DNA of 7,084 nucleotides from a bacterium (GCA_021799835.1 JAJYZQ010000018.1:1-7084); one strand, 5' to 3'; shown: positions 1-6,554, counted from the first letter of the stretch. Made by a program: numbers and translations. Notes: generated by a model not told the origin, from the letters alone.

Positions 1-958
1 CGGTGAAAAAATTCTTGAGTGGCTGGATATTGGAAAGCTGATTGTCTTGTTTCACATCAGCAAACCAAGGCAAAACATTCCAAATTTCCGGCACTCCCCG
101 CGGACTGAACCAGGGTGCGGCGGTCAGCGCTTTCGGCTTGATATTGTTTGGCGTCCCTTCATCCAAGTAGGATGCCCAGCTGACATTATATTTATGCAGC
201 AAATACGTGAGATCAGTCCACGCATAGGTAGGGCTTGCTGAATACGCCTTACTGTTCAGTTCTTTTGGATTGCGAACATTCGGCATATTGAATTGCGGAT
301 TTTCTTGATCCGTACAACTGGATGGATTAGCGCTTGAACAATACGCTGACCATCCGGAAAATTCATAGAGATGTGACGGCAAGCTCCAGGAATTAGTCGC
401 CGCAAACATATGATCCTGCAGCACAAAATTCTTTGCATACGCCCAATAGTTAGGGATCTCTGCATCGGTATGATAGCCCAGAGAATCCGGATGTTCGCAC
501 GCTGCCGTAGTAGGATCTTTTGAACACGCTACGGTATATGGTCGCGGACCGCTTTTAGTCACGATCGTAGAATTTTGCACAAATCCGTTCATTTTGCCGT
601 TATTGATGTCGGCCGCCATGGCGGTAGCGCTGTTTTGGCCGCCATAATTGAGCAAGCTTTTATCATGATACGGCTTCAAACAAACATTTGGCGTCAAAGG
701 ACTAGGGATACAAACATCTATCTGTCCATTTTTCATCGGAAAACCGTCCGCCCCCGGATACGTGCCGAAGTATGAATCAAACGAACGATTCTCCTGCATA
801 ATGACAATAACATGCTGGATCTTATGAATGCCGGAGAGTTGAGGGTGTGTGGTGGAACGATATAAAAAATATCCGCCAACAATAACGATGATGACTGCAA
901 TTGTCGTCACCACCCCTTTATATGACTTCATATATGATGTAAGCTCTGCTCCGTCCAT
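1..958 (-). CDS. Membrane-anchored phosphoesterase / phospholipase C family (PF04185-like), C-terminus outside window
   Basis: Open frame of 319 codons that runs off the window start, so the C-terminal part is missing (family members are usually about 450-550 residues). Residues 16-33 form one hydrophobic segment after a basic stretch, a signal anchor that puts the enzyme outside the membrane. Residues 47-61 read IQHVIVIMQENRSFD, the family's N-terminal metal-site signature; E56 and N57 match the Glu-Asn metal ligands of AcpA/PLC enzymes. Further family blocks are IPNYWAYAKNFVLQD (168-182), NSWSLPSHLY (189-198, S192 the likely counterpart of the catalytic Ser/Thr) and a YAWTDLTYLL block. The C-terminal Asp-Asp ligands lie outside the window. 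The product probably hydrolyses phospholipid or another phosphomonoester/diester; the substrate cannot be told. The gene starts 30 bp after the surface-protein gene with no terminator between, so it is probably co-transcribed. Neither ATG 958 nor ATG 931 has a good ribosome site; 931 would still keep the anchor. Confidence 0.88.
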   Translation of the reverse strand, partial: MDGAELTSYMKSYKGVVTTIAVIIVIVGGYFLYRSTTHPQLSGIHKIQHVIVIMQENRSFDSYFGTYPGADGFPMKNGQIDVCIPSPLTPNVCLKPYHDKSLLNYGGQNSATAMAADINNGKMNGFVQNSTIVTKSGPRPYTVACSKDPTTAACEHPDSLGYHTDAEIPNYWAYAKNFVLQDHMFAATNSWSLPSHLYEFSGWSAYCSSANPSSCTDQENPQFNMPNVRNPKELNSKAYSASPTYAWTDLTYLLHKYNVSWASYLDEGTPNNIKPKALTAAPWFSPRGVPEIWNVLPWFADVKQDNQLSNIQPLKNFFT

Positions 959-988
959 ACTATTTTTTATGTAAGATCAATACTCAGT

Positions 989-3868
989 TTACCATGAAGA
1001 ACCACCCCAACCACCAGACGAGCCTCCCCAACCGCCGCTGGAGCCGCCCCAGCCTCCACTAGAACCTCCCCATCCACCAGAAGAACCACCCCAGGACGAT
1101 CCACCGCCCCAACTGGATCCTCCTCCGGACGAGCCTCCCCACGAACTGCCTCCTCCTGATGATCCGCCCCACGAGCTACCACCTCCTGATGACCACGGAC
1201 TGCTATACCATGGGCTACTGTACCACGGACTGCTGTATAAGGAAGAACATGAACTGCCGCCGCCATACCCCCATGAAGATGATGTGGGAGGAGGGGGCGG
1301 TGTATATCCGCCGCTTGCGTTTGCCGAAAACGTAACCGATTGTCCGATATTTACCGGATTGGGTGAGGCGGAACATGATACGCTCATAGGCGTTGTACCA
1401 CCACCGGTTCCACCTGTGCTACAGCTGCTGCCACCCCACCCTGAACTGCTGCAACCGCCTATAGTGGGGCTGGTTCCCACCACCACACTGCATTGTGCAG
1501 AAGACGAATTCCCGCTTGCATCTTGCGCCGTAACATACGCCGTTTGCGTTCCCGGATAACTAAATGAATTGCCTTCACTCTGACTGCCACCGCTTACCGC
1601 GCCTGACCAGTTATACGTCAGTGTGCCGCTGCCGCCACTCGCTTGTGCAGAGAACGTTACCCATTGATTGGTTTGCGCAGAACTAGGGTTAGCACTGCAG
1701 CTTACGGTAATGGCATTATCCGGCACAATAATCTGCGCCGAACCGCATGACCCACTAGTGGTCGCCGTACGATTCCCTGATATAGAACTGGAAAAATTCA
1801 TATCAACCATATAATTGCAATTGACCGTATAGGTGCCCGGCGTTGTAGGTGCCGGCATACTGGAAGAGAAATCTCCAGAGAACAACGAGTTGTATGAGCT
1901 CCCCGAGGTGGAAAGATTTTGTGTAACCGTTTTTGTGCTCAAGCCCGATCCGGAAAAGGTTACTGTTCCACTAATGGTAGCATTGGAGCACGTAGTTGCT
2001 TCCACCGTTGCGTCCAAAGGAATAGAGGAGCCGGGAGAATATTGCGCATAGGGTGTCGGCTGATTCATCCAGCCGGAAATGCTTGCCGGAACACAGCAAA
2101 TACAATCATTGCCGCCCGAGCAATAGCCGCTGAACATAGCACCCACGCACGTTACCCCACCAGGGTTAAGATTCGGCGAATAGTAATCGCCGCAGTTTCC
2201 TCCCAAGGTACCCGAGCACGTGCCACCACCGAAATTCTCATCATGGCAGTATGCGCTCGCCCCGGCTTGCTGCAAAGAAATTCCACCAAGATCAAAACTG
2301 GAAAATATATTTCCGGAATGCATGGGAGCCGCTGACCACGCACTCGCCAGCACTATGGCGCCACCACCAATACCTACCGCAACAAAAAGCCCCAGCAGTG
2401 ATGAATGGCCGCGATGAAAGAGTTTACTCCAAAAATTTTTATGCTTCCGCGCATCTTCTGTTGCTTCCGCAGCGCGCTCCTCAGGGGTAAGCGGCTGATC
2501 AGCATCACCACCCTGTTCTCCGCTACCACCGGTATGATGATTACGCCCGCGGCGCAGGAAAATAAGATCAATAAGCACAATCAGTATGACCAATGCTCCG
2601 CCGGCATAGAACATCCATGTATCATGCGCGGATTGTGCTGCCGCAGAAGCAAGAGGTTTGCTGGTATTGTATGAAGACAACATCTGATTGCCCGATGCCT
2701 TCGCATCCTGCAGCGTCACCACGGCGCGCGGATCAGAAAGATTCTGATTCACCGGAAAAGTAATAGTGGCATTTTGCAATCCTGGCGTAAGCGGAACTTG
2801 CTCGGCAGATTGCGAAACGAGATTATTGCCATTATAGAGGTCAACTTTCATTAACCCTTGGCCGCTTCCCATATCCGCGGGACCCACAAAAGACACATTT
2901 ACTTTTGCTGTATCTCCTGGCTGATAGTGCGGCTTATCCAACGACGAATTCATAATGGTCGCCGAAGTCCCCGGCAACACATACCGCGCCTCTACGATGT
3001 TAGATAAGCGAATTTTGGTATCAGATGCATTGACTGCGGAAAGGAGCAAGAGATACGAGCCACCGGATTTGATGGTAGAGTCAGCGATCGGCACAGCGAT
3101 ATCATTGGTCTGTTTCGGCTGTAGGTTATAGGTATCTGTGGAGATGTGCGTGCCGATATACCGTGGGAAATTGCGGTTGAACTCTTGTGCTTGTATCCGC
3201 ACCGACATCAGTTTTTTCGTAGGATTCTCTATGACAAAATGCGCTGCAGCACTGCTTATTGACGCTGTAGAGAAGGTTACGCCGGTCATTGCAGGATATT
3301 GTGTGCCCGCGCCATCAGTAAGATAAACCGGAGATGAGTGAATATTTAAGCTGGGGGCGGGAATCTTTGGCACTTCCACCGCAACTTTGTCCGAACCAAG
3401 CTCCACACCGTTCTGTGTGTAGAGCGTGATCTCCAGCGTTTCAACGGTGTGTAAGCCTAATGCCGGTTTGTAGGAAAACGAGACGGTTTTCTTTGTGTTT
3501 GCATCCACCGAAAAGCTCGTGCCGCGCTTGGTATCCAAGAGCGTAGCGCTGGCCTGAAAATCTGAGTTGTGATAATCGCCCGAATAGAGTGAGAAGACAT
3601 AGAAAATATCGCCGACAGGTGTTGTGCCGGCATTTTGCGCCTGGAATGATCCGCTGATTGTGCCGTTTTGGGTAGACGCAATAAAAATAGACGGCACGTA
3701 GACGTGCAATGAGAGCGATGGCTGCGGATTAATAGTAGTTGAAGGTGTTCCCGCTGCAGCTGAGTGAGAGATATGCCATGTGCCGTGCGTTATTAGCGCG
3801 AATGCAAGTACTGCCGCTGCCATAACGCCCCCTCCCCAACCAACTGCTGCCAAAGCTTTCCGCCGCAT
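989..3868 (-). CDS. Large three-pass surface protein with PKD domain and Gly/Ser/Trp repeat tail
   Basis: 959 residues from ATG 3868. The frame is open to 3961, but ATG 3868 has AGAGG five bases upstream and starts the protein directly with a signal/anchor segment (MRRKALAAVG..., hydrophobic to about residue 29). The longer start lies upstream of the promoter and inside a repeat. Order: anchor; first extracellular part (about 45-415) of beta-rich, Ig-like character; TM at about 418-438; basic/acidic cytoplasmic loop (439-489, with RRGRNHH at its start); TM at about 490-514; eight-cysteine patch (541-592); Ig-like region (600-710); PKD-like domain (720-797) with a Cys pair; start of a second PKD-like domain (828-854); proline stretch; tail of YSSPW and WGGSS repeats ending in Trp-959. 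The exact function is unknown; an adhesin-like or cell-envelope role is inferred. It is the first gene of a probable operon with the phosphoesterase. Confidence 0.85.
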   Translation of the reverse strand: MRRKALAAVGWGGGVMAAAVLAFALITHGTWHISHSAAAGTPSTTINPQPSLSLHVYVPSIFIASTQNGTISGSFQAQNAGTTPVGDIFYVFSLYSGDYHNSDFQASATLLDTKRGTSFSVDANTKKTVSFSYKPALGLHTVETLEITLYTQNGVELGSDKVAVEVPKIPAPSLNIHSSPVYLTDGAGTQYPAMTGVTFSTASISSAAAHFVIENPTKKLMSVRIQAQEFNRNFPRYIGTHISTDTYNLQPKQTNDIAVPIADSTIKSGGSYLLLLSAVNASDTKIRLSNIVEARYVLPGTSATIMNSSLDKPHYQPGDTAKVNVSFVGPADMGSGQGLMKVDLYNGNNLVSQSAEQVPLTPGLQNATITFPVNQNLSDPRAVVTLQDAKASGNQMLSSYNTSKPLASAAAQSAHDTWMFYAGGALVILIVLIDLIFLRRGRNHHTGGSGEQGGDADQPLTPEERAAEATEDARKHKNFWSKLFHRGHSSLLGLFVAVGIGGGAIVLASAWSAAPMHSGNIFSSFDLGGISLQQAGASAYCHDENFGGGTCSGTLGGNCGDYYSPNLNPGGVTCVGAMFSGYCSGGNDCICCVPASISGWMNQPTPYAQYSPGSSIPLDATVEATTCSNATISGTVTFSGSGLSTKTVTQNLSTSGSSYNSLFSGDFSSSMPAPTTPGTYTVNCNYMVDMNFSSSISGNRTATTSGSCGSAQIIVPDNAITVSCSANPSSAQTNQWVTFSAQASGGSGTLTYNWSGAVSGGSQSEGNSFSYPGTQTAYVTAQDASGNSSSAQCSVVVGTSPTIGGCSSSGWGGSSCSTGGTGGGTTPMSVSCSASPNPVNIGQSVTFSANASGGYTPPPPPTSSSWGYGGGSSCSSLYSSPWYSSPWYSSPWSSGGGSSWGGSSGGGSSWGGSSGGGSSWGGGSSWGGSSGGWGGSSGGWGGSSGGWGGSSGGWGGSSW
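992..1171 (-). repeat. Coding tandem repeats: WGGSSGGGSS decapeptides then WGGSSGG heptapeptides
   Basis: The C-terminal end of the surface protein consists of two 10-residue units (30 bp), a short WGGGSS unit, then four 7-residue units (21 bp) and a final WGGSSW. Trp recurs at intervals of 10, 10, 6, 7, 7, 7, 7 and 5. The DNA copies are not identical: serine pairs are written TCT-TCT, TCT-AGT, TCC-AGC, TCG-TCT and TCT-TCA, so the repeat is better conserved as protein than as DNA. Confidence 0.9.
1193..1237 (-). repeat. Three 15-bp coding repeats (YSSPW)x3
   Basis: Three consecutive 15-bp units encode YSSPW, just before the WGGSS tail of the surface protein. On the plus strand they read CCACGGACTGCTATA, CCATGGGCTACTGTA and CCACGGACTGCTGTA, with a few third-position differences. 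Confidence 0.9.
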
Positions 3869-3873
3869 AAAAA

Positions 3874-3878
3874 CCTCT
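3874..3878 (-). promoter_or_regulatory. Ribosome binding site deciding the surface-protein start
   Basis: AGAGG on the minus strand, five bases before ATG 3868. It is the clearest Shine-Dalgarno-like sequence in the window and supports this start over the upstream ATGs at 3913 and 3961. Confidence 0.65.
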
Positions 3879-3897
3879 GAGTAATATGAGTATTTAC

Positions 3898-3926
3898 AGT
3901 ATACTCTTTTCATATATAACGCACAA
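3898..3926 (-). promoter_or_regulatory. Sigma70-like promoter of the surface-protein operon
   Basis: On the minus strand TTGTGC (3926-3921), a 17-base spacer, then TATACT (3903-3898). Transcription would start near 3890, leaving a leader of roughly 22 bases before ATG 3868 that includes the AGAGG site. The promoter lies downstream of the longer possible starts, which argues against them. Both boxes overlap the inverted repeat at 3900-3933. Confidence 0.6.
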
Positions 3927-3933
3927 GAGTATA
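3900..3933. promoter_or_regulatory. Perfect 9-bp inverted repeat over the promoter, candidate operator
   Basis: TATACTCTT at 3900-3908 and its exact complement AAGAGTATA at 3925-3933 are separated by 16 bp, with arm centres 25 bp apart. One arm overlaps the -10 box and the other overlaps the -35 box. This layout suits a dimeric regulator that blocks RNA polymerase. No regulator gene is seen nearby, so the role is inferred. A chance AT-rich match is possible. Confidence 0.4.
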
Positions 3934-3956
3934 GGTGTCGTGTTGCTTTTTTCTTT

Positions 3957-4036
3957 GTCATCCTGAATCTCTCTCGATTGGAGCAGGTTTAATTCAGGAT
4001 CTCATCAGTCATTCCGAACAGACGTGAGGAATCTCC
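3957..4036. repeat. Two REP-like palindromic modules in the spacer between antiporter and surface protein
   Basis: The first module has a perfect 9-bp stem, ATCCTGAAT (3960-3968) with ATTCAGGAT (3992-4000), and a 23-base loop. The second has ATTCC (4011-4015) with GGAAT (4028-4032). Both modules begin with GTCAT and end with GGATCTC or GGAATCTC, so they look like two members of one family of dispersed palindromic intergenic repeats. On the minus strand the stems follow the antiporter stop but are not followed by a T-run, so they are not a canonical intrinsic terminator. Confidence 0.5.
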
Positions 4037-4051
4037 AATATTTTTATCCCC

Positions 4052-5110
4052 TTACCGATAAAAAAAGAATGTCATCACCATCACCGCATACGCTACCAGG
4101 AGCTGCAATCCTTCCAGCCAATTGCTCTCGCCGTCCTGCACTACGATCAGCGTGATAATGACCGACGCCACGATAGCCACCAACTCGAACGTATTGAATA
4201 TCAAACTCAAATGCTGCCCGAACAGTAAGCTCGCGATCACCAATACCGGAGCCACGAACATGGTAATCTGCGTTGCGGAACCGGTCGCGATTTGCAGCGC
4301 CAGATCCATCTTGTTCCGCCGCGCCATCATCAGCGCGGACGCATATTCCGCCGCATTGCCCACAATCGCGACGATCACTACGCCCACGAACAGCTGCGTC
4401 CAGCCGAGTGATGCAAGAGTCGGCTGCAGAGCCTGTACCAGCACATCGCTGACGCCCATCATGACCAGCGTGGCGCCGCAGAGCACCAGAACACTTTTCA
4501 TCTTGCTCCAGCGCGGCAGATACGCGCTTCCCTCCTCGGTATACAGATGCGTGTGAGTCCTCAGCATAAACCAAAGATACGATACATAGACCATCAATAA
4601 GAACACCGCCACGAGATCATTAATGTTGTTGAGCGTGCCTGCCGTAATGCCCAGCGACGTATGCGAAAACACCGCCGGCATGATGAGCGCCACCACCGCC
4701 AGCATCAAGGTCGTACTGCCGGCAAGTGCCGCAGTTTTGTTGAACGTCTGGCGCTTGTGCCGCATGCCGCCCACGAGAAGCGCGGATCCCAGCACCAATA
4801 ATAAATTGCTCATGATAGCGCCGGCAATGGATGCCCGCACCAACGTCAACAACCCCGCATGCAGGGCAAATAACCCGATGATCAGTTCCGGCGCATTGCC
4901 GAACGCGACATTGAGGAAACCACCCATTGCGGCGTTGGTATGAGCGGAAAGCTCTTCGGTAGACTCGCCCACCAGCCGCGCCAGCGGCAAGAGCGCTATG
5001 GCCGCGATCACGAATACCGCGACCGCCGGCGCACCCAGCTTCGCAGCCAGCACAGTCAGCACCGCCATCGCTCCGGCAGCATAAAAGAAAAATTTGTCAG
5101 TAAATTTCAT
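4052..5110 (-). CDS. CAX/ChaA-type Ca2+(cation)/H+ antiporter
   Basis: 352 residues from ATG 5110, close to the usual length of bacterial CAX exchangers (about 350-370), with about ten or eleven hydrophobic segments. Both hallmark repeats are visible. The first is GGFLNVAFGNAPELIIGLFA (63-82), with E75 in the GNAPEL motif. The second is GNAAEYASAL (251-260), with E255, followed by NKMDLALQIATGSATQITMF (266-285). These two glutamates are the cation-binding pair of the family, so the protein should export Ca2+ or another cation in exchange for protons at the inner membrane. A histidine commonly follows the second glutamate in CAX proteins; here it is Tyr-256. The loop at 184-195 (RTHTHLYTEEGS) separates the two halves. 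The frame is open to 5158, but that start lies inside the promoter, so 5110 is preferred. The leader would then be only about 12 bases with no Shine-Dalgarno. Confidence 0.9.
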   Translation of the reverse strand: MKFTDKFFFYAAGAMAVLTVLAAKLGAPAVAVFVIAAIALLPLARLVGESTEELSAHTNAAMGGFLNVAFGNAPELIIGLFALHAGLLTLVRASIAGAIMSNLLLVLGSALLVGGMRHKRQTFNKTAALAGSTTLMLAVVALIMPAVFSHTSLGITAGTLNNINDLVAVFLLMVYVSYLWFMLRTHTHLYTEEGSAYLPRWSKMKSVLVLCGATLVMMGVSDVLVQALQPTLASLGWTQLFVGVVIVAIVGNAAEYASALMMARRNKMDLALQIATGSATQITMFVAPVLVIASLLFGQHLSLIFNTFELVAIVASVIITLIVVQDGESNWLEGLQLLVAYAVMVMTFFFYR

Positions 5111-5129
5111 AATGATAGTACAATTTTTT

Positions 5130-5158
5130 ATTATACAGTCATTGCCGCTCCCGATCAA
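5130..5158 (-). promoter_or_regulatory. Sigma70-like promoter of the antiporter gene
   Basis: On the minus strand TTGATC (5158-5153), a 17-base spacer, then a perfect TATAAT (5135-5130). Transcription would start near 5123, about 12 bases before ATG 5110. A second TATAAT lies at 5163-5158 but has no credible -35 box. Confidence 0.65.
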
Positions 5159-5168
5159 TTATAACGGC

Positions 5169-5193
5169 AAAACGGCACACATCTCGTGCGCCG
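5169..5193 (-). terminator. Intrinsic terminator after the TspO-fusion gene
   Basis: On the minus strand CGGCGCAC, loop GAGAT, then GTGTGCCG form an 8-bp stem with one G-U pair, followed directly by TTTT and then GCC. It lies about 100 bases after the TspO-fusion stop and just before the antiporter promoter, where a transcript boundary is expected. The T-run is short. Confidence 0.55.
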
Positions 5194-5289
5194 CTCTTAA
5201 TGCGCTTATGCGCCAAAATAACGATGCTTTCCCTACGCTAGCAGAAACCGGAAAAGAAAGCAAAACAAAGCCGAACCGGCAGTGCAACC

Positions 5290-6219
5290 CTATCTGATGC
5301 CAGTATCGCAGGAAAGATTTACCTCCTTGACCGTATTTGCCTCTACCGCGACATATTCCGTTGCACAGCGGGGCAAAAGATTCCCGCCTGCGGGCTGCAC
5401 CGCGTATTCTCCGGCCGGAAGCATTATGGCAAATTGCCCTTGATCATTCGTTGCTGCCGTTGCGAACGGAGAGCTAAGCGGACTGCCTGCTTTAATGACT
5501 CGTATGACTGTCTTATACGGCCGGGCGGCACACGCCGGATCGGGCGGAATCCTCTCTACCGGACAAGTGGGACCAAGCAGCACTGCACCCCGAATGCCGC
5601 TAGATAAAGCTTCGGGCGGAGTAGCCGCGTTTTCACCCGGGCAGGCCGCGAATGCACACTGAGGTCCTGTTCGGCCGACATACGAACCGTCCGGACAAAG
5701 CTTGGCTTCCTGCGTGCAGGGAATCCGTCCGGAATCCACAGTTTTATTGAGTTGCGCAATATTAAAATTGAGATAGCCGGCAAAGCTGACCCAGATGATG
5801 TAGGGCACCAGAAGCCAGGCGGCTGGTTTGGAAATTTTTGCAAAAGAAATGATCGTTGCAAGAATGGCGAGCCAGAGGAAAATGAGTTCAATAAAAGCGG
5901 CGGCCGGAGAATGCAAGCCGAAAAAGATAATTGACCAGAGCGTATTCAAGACCAGCTGGCCGATAAATATGCCGAGAGCTATTTTTATCTCTTTGCGGCC
6001 AAGTCCTTTCTTCCAGACCAGGAATGCCGCAATACCCATCAGCGCAAACAGCGTCGCCCAGACCGGCCCGAATACCCACGCCGGAGGATTGAGAGCCGGT
6101 TTGGCCAGACCGGCATACCAGCCGGCAATAGACGGCGTGGTAAACACCGAACCGATGATGCCAGCAAGCTCGGAGACAACTATAGCGATGATAAGTTTGA
6201 GAGTATTGTTTATTTTCAT
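5290..6219 (-). CDS. TspO/MBR family membrane protein fused to a Cys-rich module and a carboxypeptidase-regulatory-like domain
   Basis: 309 residues, about twice the usual TspO length (150-180). Residues 1-158 are a complete five-helix TspO/MBR domain: WYAGLAKPALNPPAWVFGPV (34-53), FIGQLVLNTLWS (85-96) and PYIIWVSFAGYLNFNIAQLN (139-158) are family blocks. TspO proteins bind porphyrins and other hydrophobic ligands; the role here is unknown. Residues 166-195 hold four cysteines (168, 175, 188, 193) in PCTQEAKLCPDGSYV...GPQC...CPG, a small module I associate from memory with Patescibacteria. Residues 208-305 look like a beta-sandwich of the CarboxypepD_reg/Ig type (GIRGAVLLGP; NDQGQFAIMLPAGEYAV) with four more cysteines. 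Five helices with the N-terminus inside put this tail outside the cell, which suits disulfides. Start ATG 6219 has only a weak AAGAT-like upstream sequence, and no convincing promoter is visible. A single continuous frame shows the fusion is not a sequencing frameshift. Confidence 0.85.
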   Translation of the reverse strand: MKINNTLKLIIAIVVSELAGIIGSVFTTPSIAGWYAGLAKPALNPPAWVFGPVWATLFALMGIAAFLVWKKGLGRKEIKIALGIFIGQLVLNTLWSIIFFGLHSPAAAFIELIFLWLAILATIISFAKISKPAAWLLVPYIIWVSFAGYLNFNIAQLNKTVDSGRIPCTQEAKLCPDGSYVGRTGPQCAFAACPGENAATPPEALSSGIRGAVLLGPTCPVERIPPDPACAARPYKTVIRVIKAGSPLSSPFATAATNDQGQFAIMLPAGEYAVQPAGGNLLPRCATEYVAVEANTVKEVNLSCDTGIR

Positions 6220-6302
6220 ATCTTAAATTTTGTTGTTTTGACTGATTTTTAAATTATTTCTCAAATTGTCGACGAGAATTCCAATAGGCGCAACGATCAC
6301 AA

Positions 6303-6554
6303 TCATGGCCGGATTATTGATACTTGAGGTTTTGCCTTGCCTAATGGTTTCAACACTTTTTTAATTTTGTCTTTCAGTCGAGCGGCCGCCAAACGAGTAA
6401 AGATTAGTAAAAGAATCGTTTCAGGATCAACGTTGTATTGAAGAATCAAAGAAAGTACACAGCACGTGAGTGTTTTCGTTTTATCAGTTCCAGGGTCCGC
6501 AAGCATTTGATCGTTTGTTGCATCCTCGTGAATTGTAGTTTTAATATCGTCCAT
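6303..6554 (-). pseudogene. Truncated UvrD/Rep-type superfamily 1 helicase fragment with defective Walker A
   Basis: 83 residues from ATG 6554 (an in-frame ATG at 6572 adds six). ATNDQMLADPGTDKTKTLT (12-30) aligns with the Q motif and Walker A of UvrD/Rep helicases (typically ...AGPGTGKTKTLT), and VDPETILLLIFTRLAAARLK (42-61) aligns with motif Ia (...ILALTFTNKAAREMK). Both glycines of the P-loop are aspartate (D20, D24), which should abolish nucleotide binding, although Lys-25 and Thr-26 remain. The frame stops about where the next motif (TFHS) would come, and no continuation is seen in the other minus frames. Intact UvrD proteins have about 600-750 residues. The start overlaps the end of the restriction gene by 14 bases, with GGTGA upstream as a possible ribosome site. 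It is most likely a decayed remnant; a small domesticated protein is less likely. Confidence 0.6.

Noticed and set aside
992..1237. Tandem repeats as a possible CRISPR array or non-coding minisatellite
   Set aside because: Unit lengths of 15, 21 and 30 bp with no unique spacers, and the repeats are in frame in a long coding gene.
967..1266. Open frames on both strands over the repeat tail
   Set aside because: These are by-products of the GC-rich, stop-poor repeat DNA and read as low-complexity shadows of the surface-protein tail.
3869..3961. 31-residue N-terminal extension of the surface protein from ATG 3961
   Set aside because: It starts inside a palindromic repeat, lies upstream of the promoter, has no ribosome site and would put a charged, Tyr-rich stretch before an otherwise normal signal anchor.
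4122..4556. Plus-strand and second minus-strand frames inside the antiporter gene
   Set aside because: They overlap the well-supported antiporter frame and their translations match no family.
5262..5280. GCCG-GTT-CGGC hairpin followed by a T-rich stretch right after the TspO-fusion stop (minus strand)
   Set aside because: The stem is only 4 bp with a three-base loop and the T-run is broken by G and C. The hairpin at 5173-5193 is a better terminator, though this one could assist.
6220..6302. Promoter for the TspO-fusion gene
   Set aside because: The AT-rich stretch offers several weak -10-like words, but none has a matching -35 at 16-18 bp.
6223..6306. 27-codon minus-strand frame (MIVIVAPIGI...) whose ATG overlaps the TGA of the helicase fragment and which ends just before the TspO start
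   Set aside because: Too short to judge, no recognisable motif and no ribosome site. The tight overlap may be chance in AT-rich DNA. It could be more helicase-region debris or a leader peptide, but nothing supports either.
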